Shown here one piece after another: positions 26,940 through 35,592 of a DNA stretch of 64,000 bases (positions are counted from its first letter, which is position 1; the number at the start of each line of letters is the position of its first letter). The position numbers were made by a program, and so were the translations under genes. Source of the stretch: Pseudomonas sp. HN11 (lineage in GTDB: Bacteria > Pseudomonadota > Gammaproteobacteria > Pseudomonadales > Pseudomonadaceae); the NCBI RefSeq assembly GCF_021390155.1, contig NZ_CP089985.1, positions 4,351,001 through 4,415,000 on the forward strand, read 5' to 3'. The notes beneath the pieces are model-generated. The model saw only the letters and a list, made by a program, of their open reading frames with translations. It searched no databases and was not told the origin of the DNA.

Positions 26940-28099
26940 TGAAGGGTTCCTTGGTTCTGCTCTTGCAATCGAAAACCGATGATAACGGCGGCGGCCAGGG
27001 CGGCGACGCTGGCGATACTGAAGGTCAGGGTCGGCCCGAACAGGTTCCAACTGTAGCCCGAATAGAGCGCGCCCAATGCACCGCCGGTACCGGCCAAAGC
27101 GGCATACAGCGCCTGGCCCTGGCCTTGTTGCTTGTCACCAAAACTGCGTTGCACAAAGGCAATCGCCGCCGCATGAAAGCTGCCAAAGGTAGCGGCGTGC
27201 ATTACTTGCGCCAGCAACAGCACCCAGAAAAACTCGGCAAACGAGCCCAGCAGCAACCAACGCAGTGCCGCCAACAGGAAACTCGCCAGCAGCACCCGGC
27301 GTACCGAGAAGCGCGAGAGGATGCGGCTCATGGCCAGGAACATCAGCACTTCCGCCACCACGCCCAGCGCCCATAACAGGCCAATCACGCCACGGCTGTA
27401 GCCCAGGTGTTCCAAGTGCAGGGTGAGAAAGGTGTAGTACGGGCCGTGGCTCATCTGCATCAACGCCACACAGGCATAAAACGCCAGCACGCCGGGGCTG
27501 CACAATTGCTTGAGGAAACCATCGCCCGCCAGGCGAGTACCTTGGGTGGTGGGTTGCGCGTTCGGCACCCCCAGGCTGGCGCCGATGATGCCAGCCATGA
27601 TCACCATGACCACCACCGGGTAGATATCCAGGCTCAGCCAATCGAACAAGCGACCCATGATCACCACGGTGAGGATGAACCCGATGGAGCCCCACAGGCG
27701 GATCTGGCTGTAACGCGAGGTCTGTTTTTGCAGGTGCGCGAGGGTGATGACTTCAAACTGCGGCAGCACCGCATGCCAGAAAAACGCATGCAGGGCCATC
27801 ACCAAGGCGAGCCAGGCGTAGGTGTGACTGATGAAGATCAGCGAAAAACTCGCCAGGGTGCACACCGCGCCGAACCGCACGATAGCCAGGCGCCGGCCGG
27901 TGTAATCGCCCAGCCAGCCCCACAGATTGGGCGCCACGCAGCGCATCAGCATGGGGATGGCCACCAACTCGCCGATGCGCGCGCTGGAAAAGCCCAGGTG
28001 GTCGAAGTACAGCGCGAGGAAGGGCGCTGTCGCCCCTAGCAGGGCGAAGTAGAAGAGGTAAAAGCTGGAGAGACGCCAGTATGGGAGGTCGTTAGTCAT
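26936..28099 (-). CDS. MFS transporter (phenylpropionate permease type)
   Basis: The 387-residue protein has twelve predicted membrane segments and starts MTNDLPYWRLSSFYLFYFAL, followed by the ALLGATAPFLALYF motif of the HcaT/PPP-type MFS subfamily. LWGWLGDYTGRR is the MFS signature loop between segments 2 and 3. Substrate is unknown. I recall a similar permease next to aroC and the mtn genes in P. aeruginosa. Its stop (TGA) overlaps the ATG of the dioxygenase homologue. No strong ribosome site is seen; a REP-like hairpin lies just upstream. Confidence 0.9.
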   Translation of the reverse strand: MTNDLPYWRLSSFYLFYFALLGATAPFLALYFDHLGFSSARIGELVAIPMLMRCVAPNLWGWLGDYTGRRLAIVRFGAVCTLASFSLIFISHTYAWLALVMALHAFFWHAVLPQFEVITLAHLQKQTSRYSQIRLWGSIGFILTVVIMGRLFDWLSLDIYPVVVMVIMAGIIGASLGVPNAQPTTQGTRLAGDGFLKQLCSPGVLAFYACVALMQMSHGPYYTFLTLHLEHLGYSRGVIGLLWALGVVAEVLMFLAMSRILSRFSVRRVLLASFLLAALRWLLLGSFAEFFWVLLLAQVMHAATFGSFHAAAIAFVQRSFGDKQQGQGQALYAALAGTGGALGALYSGYSWNLFGPTLTFSIASVAALAAAVIIGFRLQEQNQGTLQ

Positions 28100-28104
28100 G
28101 ACTT

Positions 28105-28165
28105 GGCAGGGGGCTGCTTCGCAGCCCGGCCCGAGCAAGCTCGCTCACCACAACGAGCCCGCTCA
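28105..28165. repeat. REP-like repeat between aroC and MFS gene
   Basis: The hairpin GGGCTGC-TTC-GCAGCCC (28111-28127) is followed by a degenerate copy of the GAGCAAGCTCGCTC core. It resembles a diverged REP element and may also attenuate read-through from aroC into the MFS gene. Confidence 0.6.
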
Positions 28166-28178
28166 CTCCAGCAGGTGG

Positions 28179-29270
28179 TCACAGCTGGCCCAGCACCGGC
28201 GTACTCACGCGAACATCGGCATTCTGCCCACGATTGCGCAGCAGGTGGTCCATCAACACAATGGCCATCATTGCTTCGGCGATCGGCGTGGCGCGGATGC
28301 CGACGCATGGGTCATGACGCCCCTTGGTGATCACATCCACCGGGTTGCCGTTCACATCGATCGAACGGCCCGGGGTGGTAATGCTCGACGTGGCCTTGAG
28401 CGCCAGGTGCGCAACAATCGGCTGGCCGGAGGAAATACCGCCGAGGATGCCGCCCGCGTTGTTGCTGAGGAAACCTTCCGGGGTCAGTTCATCACGATGC
28501 TCGGTGCCGCGTTGGGACACGCACGCGAAGCCGGCGCCGATTTCCACGCCTTTCACGGCGTTGATGCTCATCAGCGCGTGGGCCAGTTCAGCGTCGAGGC
28601 GGTCGAAGATCGGTTCGCCCAAGCCCGGCTTCACGCCCTCGGCCACCACGGTGATCTTGGCACCAACGGAATCCTGGTCGCGGCGCAATTGGTCCATGTA
28701 GGCCTCCAGCTCCGGCACTTTGTCCGGGTCGGGGCTGAAGAAGGCGTTGTGGTCCACGCTGTCCCAGGTCTTGAACGGAATTTCAATCGGGCCCAGTTGG
28801 CTCATGTAGCCACGGATCACGATGCCCTGGGTGGCCAGGTATTTTTTGGCGATGGCGCCGGCAGCCACGCGCATCGCGGTTTCGCGCGCCGAGCTGCGGC
28901 CACCGCCACGGTAATCGCGTTCGCCGTATTTGTGGTGGTAGGTGTAGTCGGCGTGCGCCGGGCGGAACAGGTCCTTGATTGCCGAGTAGTCCTTGGACTT
29001 CTGGTCGGTGTTGCGGATCAGCAGGCCGATGGCGCAGCCAGTGGTGCGACCTTCGAATACGCCGGAAAGGATCTCGACTTCGTCGGGTTCCTGGCGCTGG
29101 GTGGTGTGGCGGCTGGTGCCGGGCTTGCGGCGGTCGAGGTCACGCTGCAGGTCTTCCAGGGACAGCTCGAGGCCGGGCGGGCAGCCGTCGACAATGGCGA
29201 CCAACGCCGGGCCATGGCTTTCGCCCGCGGTGGTGACAGTGAACAGCTTGCCGAAGGTATTGCCGGACAT
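28179..29270 (-). CDS. aroC: Chorismate synthase
   Basis: The 363-residue enzyme turns 5-enolpyruvylshikimate-3-phosphate into chorismate using reduced FMN, the last common step of aromatic amino acid synthesis. Signature segments include [18 protein letters not shown] at the N-terminus, [20 protein letters not shown] in the middle and GGISSGQPI near the C-terminus. Length is standard. It diverges from the hydrolase gene at 29414. Confidence 0.97.
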   Translation of the reverse strand: MSGNTFGKLFTVTTAGESHGPALVAIVDGCPPGLELSLEDLQRDLDRRKPGTSRHTTQRQEPDEVEILSGVFEGRTTGCAIGLLIRNTDQKSKDYSAIKDLFRPAHADYTYHHKYGERDYRGGGRSSARETAMRVAAGAIAKKYLATQGIVIRGYMSQLGPIEIPFKTWDSVDHNAFFSPDPDKVPELEAYMDQLRRDQDSVGAKITVVAEGVKPGLGEPIFDRLDAELAHALMSINAVKGVEIGAGFACVSQRGTEHRDELTPEGFLSNNAGGILGGISSGQPIVAHLALKATSSITTPGRSIDVNGNPVDVITKGRHDPCVGIRATPIAEAMMAIVLMDHLLRNRGQNADVRVSTPVLGQL

Positions 29271-29413
29271 GCAGGGCGCTCCGTGAAATCAGTTGAATCA
29301 AGTCAACCGTAATAACTTAAGGCGGCCAGTATACGCAGGCTAATCGAGTAGTTCATCCTCGAAACCTTAGCGGTAGACCTTGGTCCAACCGGCACCTCTT
29401 TCATGATGGCGCG

Positions 29414-30376
29414 ATGATGCTGCGAGTTCTGCTTTTGACCCTCACCCTGTTTTCCAGCCTTGGCTTCGCCGCCTCTCCCGTGGTGCTGCAACGGCCTATC
29501 AGCCTGGACACCGGTAGCGGCGAGCTGTTTGGCTCACTCTTACTGCCCAAATCCGACAAGCCCGTGCCGGTTGTGCTGATCATTGCCGGTTCGGGCCCCA
29601 CCGACCGCAACGGCAACAGCGCCGACGGCGCGCGCAACGACAGCCTCAAGCGCCTGGCCTGGGTACTGGCGCGGCATAACATTGCCAGCGTGCGCTACGA
29701 CAAGCGCGGCGTCGCGGCCAGCCTGTCGGCCACCCCCGACGAACGCAACCTGACCCTGGACGCTTACGTCGCAGATGCCGTGGCCTGGGGCAAACTGCTC
29801 AAGGCAGACAAACGCATGGGCCCGCTGATTGTGCTGGGCCACAGCGAAGGTGCGCTGGTGGCTGCCCTCGCCGCCCCGCAACTGGCCCCGGCGGGCGTGG
29901 TATCGCTGTCCGGCAGCGCGCGCCCGGTTGATCAAGTCATTCGCCAACAGCTGGCCGATCATCTGCCCCCTGCCCTGCTGCTGCGCAGCAATCAAATCCT
30001 CGATCACCTCAAAGCCGGGCAGGTGGACGCGGATGTGCCTGGCCCGCTGGAAGGCATCTTCCGACCCAGTGTGCAGCCGTATCTGATCAGCCTGTTCCGT
30101 GCCGATCCATCGGCCGCCTTCGCTGAACTGAATATGCCGGCATTGATCATTCAGGGCACCAACGACATCCAGGTAGGCGTCGGCGATGCCCGGCAGCTGA
30201 AAAAAGCCAAGCCCGACGCACAACTTGTGCTGATTGAAGGCATGAACCACGTGATGCGCATCGTGCCTAATGACGTGAAGCAGCAATTGGCCTCCTATAA
30301 CGACCCGCAACTGCCCCTCGCCGCCGAGCTGGGCAGCCGGCTGCTGCGCTTTATCGACGGACTTCAACCCCGTTAA
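29414..30376 (+). CDS. Exported alpha/beta hydrolase
   Basis: The 320-residue protein has a Sec signal peptide (MMLRVLLLTLTLFSSLGFAA, cleavage near FAA-SP) and an alpha/beta-hydrolase fold. The nucleophile elbow is GHSEG (LIVLGHSEGALVAAL, about residue 142), the acid is likely the Asp of IIQGTNDIQVG and the His that of GMNHVMRI. An oxyanion-type motif is IIAGSGPTDRNG. It is a periplasmic serine esterase or peptidase-like enzyme; substrate unknown. It diverges from aroC. Confidence 0.9.
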   Translation: MMLRVLLLTLTLFSSLGFAASPVVLQRPISLDTGSGELFGSLLLPKSDKPVPVVLIIAGSGPTDRNGNSADGARNDSLKRLAWVLARHNIASVRYDKRGVAASLSATPDERNLTLDAYVADAVAWGKLLKADKRMGPLIVLGHSEGALVAALAAPQLAPAGVVSLSGSARPVDQVIRQQLADHLPPALLLRSNQILDHLKAGQVDADVPGPLEGIFRPSVQPYLISLFRADPSAAFAELNMPALIIQGTNDIQVGVGDARQLKKAKPDAQLVLIEGMNHVMRIVPNDVKQQLASYNDPQLPLAAELGSRLLRFIDGLQPR

Positions 30377-30414
30377 GCGACAATTTGCCTCCAGTCCTGG
30401 GGGAAATGGCCGAT

Positions 30415-30458
30415 AAGCCCAGAGTCGACAGTAAAAAGACTGTCGGCTAGCTGGGCTT
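30415..30458 (+). promoter_or_regulatory. Nested stem-loop in leader of the 30476 gene
   Basis: An outer stem AAGCCCAG/CTGGGCTT (30415-30422 with 30451-30458) encloses an inner perfect stem CGACAGT/ACTGTCG (30426-30432 with 30439-30445) and a 6-base A-rich loop. It ends four bases before the AGGA ribosome site of the next gene. With no T tract it could be a leader control structure or a weak terminator of the hydrolase gene. Confidence 0.55.
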
Positions 30459-30475
30459 GGACAGGATCGCGCCGC

Positions 30476-31282
30476 ATGACAACCACTGAAGCAACACCGG
30501 AATCCACCGCCGATACCTCGGCTGAAAAAACCGAGGCCGTCGACGCGGCCCCCCTGCCGTGGGCGGATGTCCAGGCCGAGCATTTCAAGATGCTGCGCCT
30601 GGCCCCCCTGGCGACCGACCGCGCCACAGGCGTGCGGCCGTTGCGGTTCGTGCAGTTCGGCTATGCCGAGCGCAATGACAAACACCACAGCCTGCTGCGC
30701 ATGGTCATCCAGTTGCCGAGCCAGCGTGTGCGCCGTGAACAGAATCACTTGGATATCTGGGTTGATCACGACAAACATCGTGTGCACTTCGGCCCAGGCA
30801 GCAGCCTGGAAATTGAACCAGCCAACCGTGGTTTGGGCCGTTTTCTCGTGGCGCAAGGCGCCGCATGGGCGAAAAAGAAGTGGTCACACTACCGCGTCGA
30901 CGGCGTTGACCTGGCCAACAAAGATGCGTTGAACGAAGCCACCCGCTTGCGTCGCGATCACTTCCTGCGCATCCAGGGCTTTGATGTGGCCTACGCCGAT
31001 GTGCAGCACCTCAAGGGCAATGTGCAGCCGGGCAAAGTCGGCAATGTGCTGGACAGCTGGAACACCGAGAAGGTGCAATTCGTCGAGATTCTCGAAGCGG
31101 CGCAGATGCTGCAACAAGCCGAGCAGAACCTGGCGGAGCAGGAAGTGAAGCTGCGCAAGGAAGAGGAAAAGGTCACTAAGTTCAAGCGTGAGGACAGTGG
31201 ATTGCGCTTTACCATCACGTGTCTGGTGGCGTTTACGGTGTTTCAGGCGGGTTTGTTGATCTGGATTGCCACGCACCGCTAG
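30476..31282 (+). CDS. Conserved hypothetical tail-anchored protein
   Basis: The 268-residue protein has a low-complexity Thr/Ala/Glu-rich start, a compact middle domain (about 30-190), a charged coiled coil at about 205-240 (ILEAAQMLQQAEQNLAEQEV) and a single C-terminal membrane segment (TITCLVAFTVFQAGLLIWIA). No signal peptide. This suggests a cytosolic domain anchored to the inner membrane by its tail. I do not recognise an enzymatic motif; an orthologue sits at the same place next to prmB in P. aeruginosa as I recall. It converges with prmB. Confidence 0.82.
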   Translation: MTTTEATPESTADTSAEKTEAVDAAPLPWADVQAEHFKMLRLAPLATDRATGVRPLRFVQFGYAERNDKHHSLLRMVIQLPSQRVRREQNHLDIWVDHDKHRVHFGPGSSLEIEPANRGLGRFLVAQGAAWAKKKWSHYRVDGVDLANKDALNEATRLRRDHFLRIQGFDVAYADVQHLKGNVQPGKVGNVLDSWNTEKVQFVEILEAAQMLQQAEQNLAEQEVKLRKEEEKVTKFKREDSGLRFTITCLVAFTVFQAGLLIWIATHR

Positions 31283-31316
31283 GCGCCCTGTTTATTGGGC
31301 ACCCTGCGGGTAATGA

Positions 31317-32225
31317 TTAAACTCGGGCGGCAAACACCGCCTGATGCTGGCGGCATTGCTCCGCGGTCAACATGAACACCCCATGCCCACCACGCTGGAA
31401 GTCCAGCCAGGCAAAATCCACTTCCGGGTACAGCGCCTCGACATGCACCTGGCTGTTGCCCACTTCAACGATCAACAAACCCTTCTCGGTCAGGTGGTCG
31501 GCCGCTTCGGCCAGCATCCGCCGCACCAGGTTCAAGCCATCGTCGCCACAGGCCAGGCCCAGTTCCGGTTCGTGCTGGTATTCGTCGGGCATGTCGGCGA
31601 AGTCTTCGGCATCCACATACGGCGGGTTGGACACGATCAAGTCAAAGCGCTGGCCCGGGAGGCCGTCGAAGCCGTCACCCTGCACGGTGTAGACACGCTC
31701 ATCGACACCATGGCGCTCGATGTTCTGGTTGGCGACTTCCAACGCTTCGAAAGACAAGTCGCCCAGTACCACTTCCGCGTCCTGGAACTCGTAAGCACAT
31801 GCAATACCAATGCAACCTGAACCGGTGCACAGGTCGAGGATACGCGCCGGCGGCTGGGCCAGCCAGGGTTCGAAGCGGTTTTCGATCAGCTCGCCGATCG
31901 GTGAACGCGGGATCAATACGCGCTCATCGACGATAAACGACATGCCACAAAACCAGGCCTCGCCGATCAGGTAAGGGGTCGGCACACGTTCATGGATGCG
32001 GCGGTGCAACAAGCGTTGCAGATGGGCGACTTCCTCTTCTTCCAGGTTGCAATCGAGGTAGCTGTCGGCAATTTCCCAGGGCAGGTGCAAGGCGCCCAGC
32101 ACCAGTTGCCGGGCATCGTCCCAGGCATTGTCGGTGCCATGGCCAAAAAACAGGTCTTCCCCATGGAAACGGCTGACAGCCCAACGGATATGGTCGCGCA
32201 AGGTGCGCAGGCGGGAAGTGGTCAC
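31317..32225 (-). CDS. prmB: Ribosomal protein L3 N5-glutamine methyltransferase
   Basis: The 302-residue HemK-family SAM methyltransferase has the SAM motif [19 protein letters not shown] and the glutamine-binding NPPY motif ([15 protein letters not shown]). PrmB methylates a glutamine of ribosomal protein L3. The open frame extends upstream to 32324, but a GTG at 32225 with AGGAG nine bases in front gives the length and N-terminus ([17 protein letters not shown]) usual for PrmB. Confidence 0.93.
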   Translation of the reverse strand: MTTSRLRTLRDHIRWAVSRFHGEDLFFGHGTDNAWDDARQLVLGALHLPWEIADSYLDCNLEEEEVAHLQRLLHRRIHERVPTPYLIGEAWFCGMSFIVDERVLIPRSPIGELIENRFEPWLAQPPARILDLCTGSGCIGIACAYEFQDAEVVLGDLSFEALEVANQNIERHGVDERVYTVQGDGFDGLPGQRFDLIVSNPPYVDAEDFADMPDEYQHEPELGLACGDDGLNLVRRMLAEAADHLTEKGLLIVEVGNSQVHVEALYPEVDFAWLDFQRGGHGVFMLTAEQCRQHQAVFAARV

Positions 32226-32464
32226 GGGGGCAAGCTCCTGGAAAAAACGACTGGCGATTCTAACAGCCTTCACCTGTACCGACGATGTACGAAAACCCGT
32301 CGCCATCCGTCGGATTTCATCCAAATTGCCATCATTGTGTTAAACAGGCCCACCTCTTGACATGGCTACACGTCAACAACGGCGTACCTTACGATGGTAG
32401 CGATTCACAGAACCGCTCAGCCAGTGGACAATGTCGCAAAAGCCCCCCTCACAGGAGCCCCAGA

Positions 32465-33055
32465 ATGTCCGTTCCAAAGACGATGTTTCAACTCAGCGGT
32501 CGTGGTTACGCAGCAGCGAACCTCAGCCATGCGACTCTCGTGATCATCGACGCCCAGAAGGAATACCTCAGCGGTCCACTCGCCCTCTCGGGCATGGAAG
32601 CAGCCGTTGGCAATATCAAACAGCTGGTGTCAGCTGCGCGCAACGCCGGTCGGCCGATCGTACACGTGCGCCACCTGGGCACCGTTGGCGGCCTGTTCGA
32701 CCCTCAAGGCGAGCGCGGCGAATTCATCCCGGGCCTTGAGCCTGTGGGCGATGAAACCATTATCGGCAAACTGCTACCCAGCGCGTTCCATGGCACCGGC
32801 CTGGAAAAACACTTGCAGGACCTCGGGTCCCTGGACCTGATCGTCTGCGGTTTCATGAGCCACTCCAGCGTCAGTACCACCGTGCGCGCCGCCAAGAACC
32901 TGGGCTTTCGCTGCACCCTGGTGGAGGACGCCTGCGCCACTCGTGACCTGCCTTACAAAGGCGGCATCCTGAGCGCTGAGCATGTGCAACAAACCGAAAT
33001 GGCTATCATGGCCGACAACTTCGCCACCCTGGCGTTGACCAAAGATCTGATCTGA
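32465..33055 (+). CDS. Isochorismatase-like hydrolase lacking the nucleophile Cys
   Basis: The 196-residue protein has the isochorismatase-like cysteine hydrolase fold: catalytic Asp29 (VIIDAQKEY), Lys102 (IIGKLLPSAF) and the loop VCGFMSHSSVSTTVRAA. In active members the residue before the Val is Cys; here it is Ser135 (AGC codon), so the usual Asp-Lys-Cys triad is incomplete. It may work with another mechanism, as true isochorismatases also lack this Cys, or be a binding protein. AGGAG lies before the ATG. It diverges from prmB. Confidence 0.88.
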   Translation: MSVPKTMFQLSGRGYAAANLSHATLVIIDAQKEYLSGPLALSGMEAAVGNIKQLVSAARNAGRPIVHVRHLGTVGGLFDPQGERGEFIPGLEPVGDETIIGKLLPSAFHGTGLEKHLQDLGSLDLIVCGFMSHSSVSTTVRAAKNLGFRCTLVEDACATRDLPYKGGILSAEHVQQTEMAIMADNFATLALTKDLI

Positions 33056-33196
33056 TCGACCTTCTGATGAGCGGCGCGGCCCGTTTACGGCCCCGCTCAT
33101 CCGCAAAGCCCTTTCATTTGGCGCATTTACCCCTCGCCCCGGAACAACCTGTGTATTGTCCGGTCGAAGGGCCGATACCCTGGAGGAAAGGTCGGA

Positions 33197-33517
33197 ATGA
33201 AGATATCCGATGGTTTTGATGCTCGTCGCTTGCGCCCCAAGGGCCCGAGCAACTGGCGTCTGCGCCTGGTGGCCGGCATTGCCGCGTTGCTGGCGATAGT
33301 TGGTGTGCTGTTGGCCGGCGCTGGTGGCGCCGGTTTGTTTGGTCACTCGCCGGCCCTTGGCGAGCTGAATGCCAGCCCTGGCGGCTCGGCTATCCTGCTG
33401 GTGATTGGGCTGCTGGTGCTGTGGTTGGGCGTATGGTTATGGCGGCGTAGCCGTCGGAAAATGCGCCAACCGTTGTCGCTTAACATCGCTTCGCACCTGA
33501 TGAAAAAGCACGACTGA
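33197..33517 (+). CDS. Small two-pass membrane protein
   Basis: The 106-residue protein has a basic N-terminus (MKISDGFDARRLRPKG), a membrane segment (LVAGIAALLAIVGVLLAGAG), a short loop, a second membrane segment (ILLVIGLLVLWLGVWLW) and a basic C-terminus (RRSRRKMRQ). No domain recognised. GGAAAGG precedes the ATG. It sits between the isochorismatase-like and Smr genes, same strand. Confidence 0.8.
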   Translation: MKISDGFDARRLRPKGPSNWRLRLVAGIAALLAIVGVLLAGAGGAGLFGHSPALGELNASPGGSAILLVIGLLVLWLGVWLWRRSRRKMRQPLSLNIASHLMKKHD

Positions 33518-33592
33518 TGGCGCTTGGATAGCGTTTCCTGCGCCCTGGCCGCCGCGTTTTAGGTAAACTGCCCGCCCTTCGCGGAGGCCAAC

Positions 33593-34150
33593 ATGCAAGA
33601 CGACGATTTTTCCCTGTTCAAAAACGAGCTGCGCGGCGTCAAGCCGATCAAGCACGACCGTGCCGACACCGGCAAACCCAAGGCCGACCGCGCGCAGATC
33701 GCCAAGCTGCGCCAGGCCGCGACCGTGCGCACCGATGCCACCACCGTGGATGGCCTGTCGGACCAGTTCGTGATCGACGTCGGCCCCGAAGACGAGCTGA
33801 TGTGGGCCCGCGATGGCGTGCAGGAAAGCCAGATGCGCAAGCTCAAGGCTGGCCAGATCCCGTTCGAGGGCAGCCTCGACCTGCATGGCATGAATGTAGA
33901 AAAGGCTCGAGAAACCCTATGGGCCTTCCTGGCCGAAGCCACCAAGTTCGAAATCCGCTGCGTACGCGTCACCCACGGCAAGGCCGTGCGGCTGGACGGC
34001 AAGCGCCCGATGATCAAGAGCCACGTCAACACCTGGCTGCGCCAGCATGCCCAGGTGCTCGGCTTTACCTCATGCCAGGCCCGCCACGGCGGCGCGGGGG
34101 CGGTGTATGTGATGCTCAAGCGTACGATGATGGAGGGGCGCGACGAGTAA
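33593..34150 (+). CDS. Smr domain protein
   Basis: The 185-residue protein ends in an Smr (small MutS-related) domain at about 95-180: LDLHGMNVEKARETLWAFL, then RVTHGKAVRLDG and QARHGGAGAVYVMLKR. The LDLHGM and THGK motifs are the nuclease-associated signature. Relatives (SmrB) cleave mRNA at collided ribosomes. The N-terminal part is charged and probably flexible. It is followed by folE. Confidence 0.92.
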   Translation: MQDDDFSLFKNELRGVKPIKHDRADTGKPKADRAQIAKLRQAATVRTDATTVDGLSDQFVIDVGPEDELMWARDGVQESQMRKLKAGQIPFEGSLDLHGMNVEKARETLWAFLAEATKFEIRCVRVTHGKAVRLDGKRPMIKSHVNTWLRQHAQVLGFTSCQARHGGAGAVYVMLKRTMMEGRDE

Positions 34151-34228
34151 CAACTGCCATCATCAGGCTTGCAGCGATGTGCCCGCCACCGTAACCTTGC
34201 GCTTTGCGAAAATCCCACAGGTAGTTTC

Positions 34229-34774
34229 ATGTCCCTGGAACAGAATTACACCGCGATCCTCGGCCAACTCGGCGAGGACGTTTCCCGCGAGGGCCTGCTC
34301 GACACGCCAAAACGTGCCGCCAAGGCGATGCAGTACCTTTGCCGCGGCTATGAGCAGACCCTGGAAGAAGTCACCAACGGTGCCTTGTTCAGCTCCGACA
34401 ACAGCGAAATGGTGCTGGTCAAGGACATCGAGTTGTACTCGCTGTGCGAACACCACCTGCTGCCGTTCATCGGCAAGGCCCACGTGGCTTATATCCCGAG
34501 CGGCAAGGTGCTGGGCCTGTCCAAGGTTGCACGGATCGTCGACATGTACGCACGCCGCCTGCAAATCCAGGAAAACCTCAGCCGCCAGATCGCCGATGCC
34601 GTGTTGCAAGTGACTGGCGCCCTGGGCGTGGCCGTGGTGATCGAGGCCAAGCACATGTGCATGATGATGCGCGGTGTGGAAAAACAGAATTCGTCGATGA
34701 TCACTTCGGTGATGCTGGGTGAATTCCGCGAAAACGCGGCCACCCGCAGCGAATTCCTCAGTCTGATCAAGTAA
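34229..34774 (+). CDS. folE: GTP cyclohydrolase I
   Basis: The 181-residue enzyme makes 7,8-dihydroneopterin triphosphate from GTP, first step of folate/pterin synthesis. The zinc site is visible as CEHHLLPF (Cys, His) with the later His/Cys in [23 protein letters not shown] is the C-terminal signature. The ATG at 34229 gives the normal length; the frame start at 34169 does not fit. Many Pseudomonas have two folE copies; this is the one next to Smr. A terminator follows. Confidence 0.95.
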   Translation: MSLEQNYTAILGQLGEDVSREGLLDTPKRAAKAMQYLCRGYEQTLEEVTNGALFSSDNSEMVLVKDIELYSLCEHHLLPFIGKAHVAYIPSGKVLGLSKVARIVDMYARRLQIQENLSRQIADAVLQVTGALGVAVVIEAKHMCMMMRGVEKQNSSMITSVMLGEFRENAATRSEFLSLIK

Positions 34775-34792
34775 ACGGCTGGGTAGGAAAAG

Positions 34793-34818
34793 ACCGGCGT
34801 TCATCGCCGGTTTTTTTT
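34793..34818 (+). terminator. Rho-independent terminator after folE
   Basis: The stem ACCGGCG/CGCCGGT with a 5-base loop is followed by eight T, 18 bases after the folE stop. Confidence 0.92.
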
Positions 34819-34876
34819 CGCCCGCAAAATTGAGGTAAGCTGCGGCCCCTTCTGTATCGGGCAAGAGGTTTCAGCC

Positions 34877-35248
34877 ATGTTCGTCAAAGCACTTCGAGTG
34901 GGCCTCGGCCACATCATCATCGCGGGCGACTTTCTTACCCGTCCTCGCAAAAAGCAGCGTCCCGCCGAACAGCAGGCGCAGGTGAATGCAGCGGCCAGGG
35001 AATTGACCCTTTATCAATTCCACGCTTGCCCTTTCTGCGTGAAGACCCGCCGCACCCTGCACCGTCTGAATGTGCCCGTCGCATTGAAAGACGCAAAGAA
35101 CAACGAACAGGACCGTCAGACCCTGCTGGAGCAGGGCGGCAAGATCAAGGTGCCGTGCCTGCGTATCGAAGAGAATGACCAGACCACCTGGATGTATGAC
35201 TCCAAGGTGATCATTGATTACCTCGATAAGCGGTTTGCCGCCCTCTAG
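34877..35248 (+). CDS. Membrane-associated glutaredoxin/GST-N domain protein
   Basis: The 123-residue protein has a glutaredoxin-type thioredoxin fold with the redox motif CPFC (FHACPFCVKTRRTL, about residue 51) and the cis-Pro region KIKVPCLRI. The first 20 residues (MFVKALRVGLGHIIIAGDFL) are moderately hydrophobic and may associate with membrane. It is expected to reduce disulfides or glutathione adducts. It stands alone and converges with the AtuA-related gene. Confidence 0.9.
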   Translation: MFVKALRVGLGHIIIAGDFLTRPRKKQRPAEQQAQVNAAARELTLYQFHACPFCVKTRRTLHRLNVPVALKDAKNNEQDRQTLLEQGGKIKVPCLRIEENDQTTWMYDSKVIIDYLDKRFAAL

Positions 35249-35271
35249 AACTTTACGCAGATCCCCTACAG

Positions 35272-35592
35272 TTAGCCCCGCATTACCAAATCGAGATCGA
35301 GTAACGCAGAGCCCAGGCACTTGCCATGGGCATCCAGCGCCAGTGAGCGGGTGACGCCGCCGCGCAGGATCCCCGGCAACACGAAGTTCAGCGCCTGTAC
35401 ATTCGGCAATTCATAGCGCCGCACAGGCGCTGCGCCCGGCTCACGCAAACCCGCGAAAAACTCGGCCACGCGCTCGGCCGTCAACTGTTCGCGCAGCAGT
35501 GGGTAATCATCGGCACTATAGGCAATGATCGAGATGTTCGACGTATCGCCCTTGTCCCCGGTGCGGGAATGGGCCAGCGTGTGCAGCTTCAT
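35272..35592 (-). CDS. AtuA-related small protein
   Basis: The 106-residue protein (MKLHTLAHSRTGDKGDTSNI, then SIIAYSADDYPLLREQL) matches the small partner domain that accompanies AtuA-family proteins, sometimes fused to their C-terminus. The HSRTGDKGD motif is characteristic. It overlaps the end of the upstream AtuA gene by four bases, so the two are translationally coupled and probably form a complex. Confidence 0.88.
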   Translation of the reverse strand: MKLHTLAHSRTGDKGDTSNISIIAYSADDYPLLREQLTAERVAEFFAGLREPGAAPVRRYELPNVQALNFVLPGILRGGVTRSLALDAHGKCLGSALLDLDLVMRG

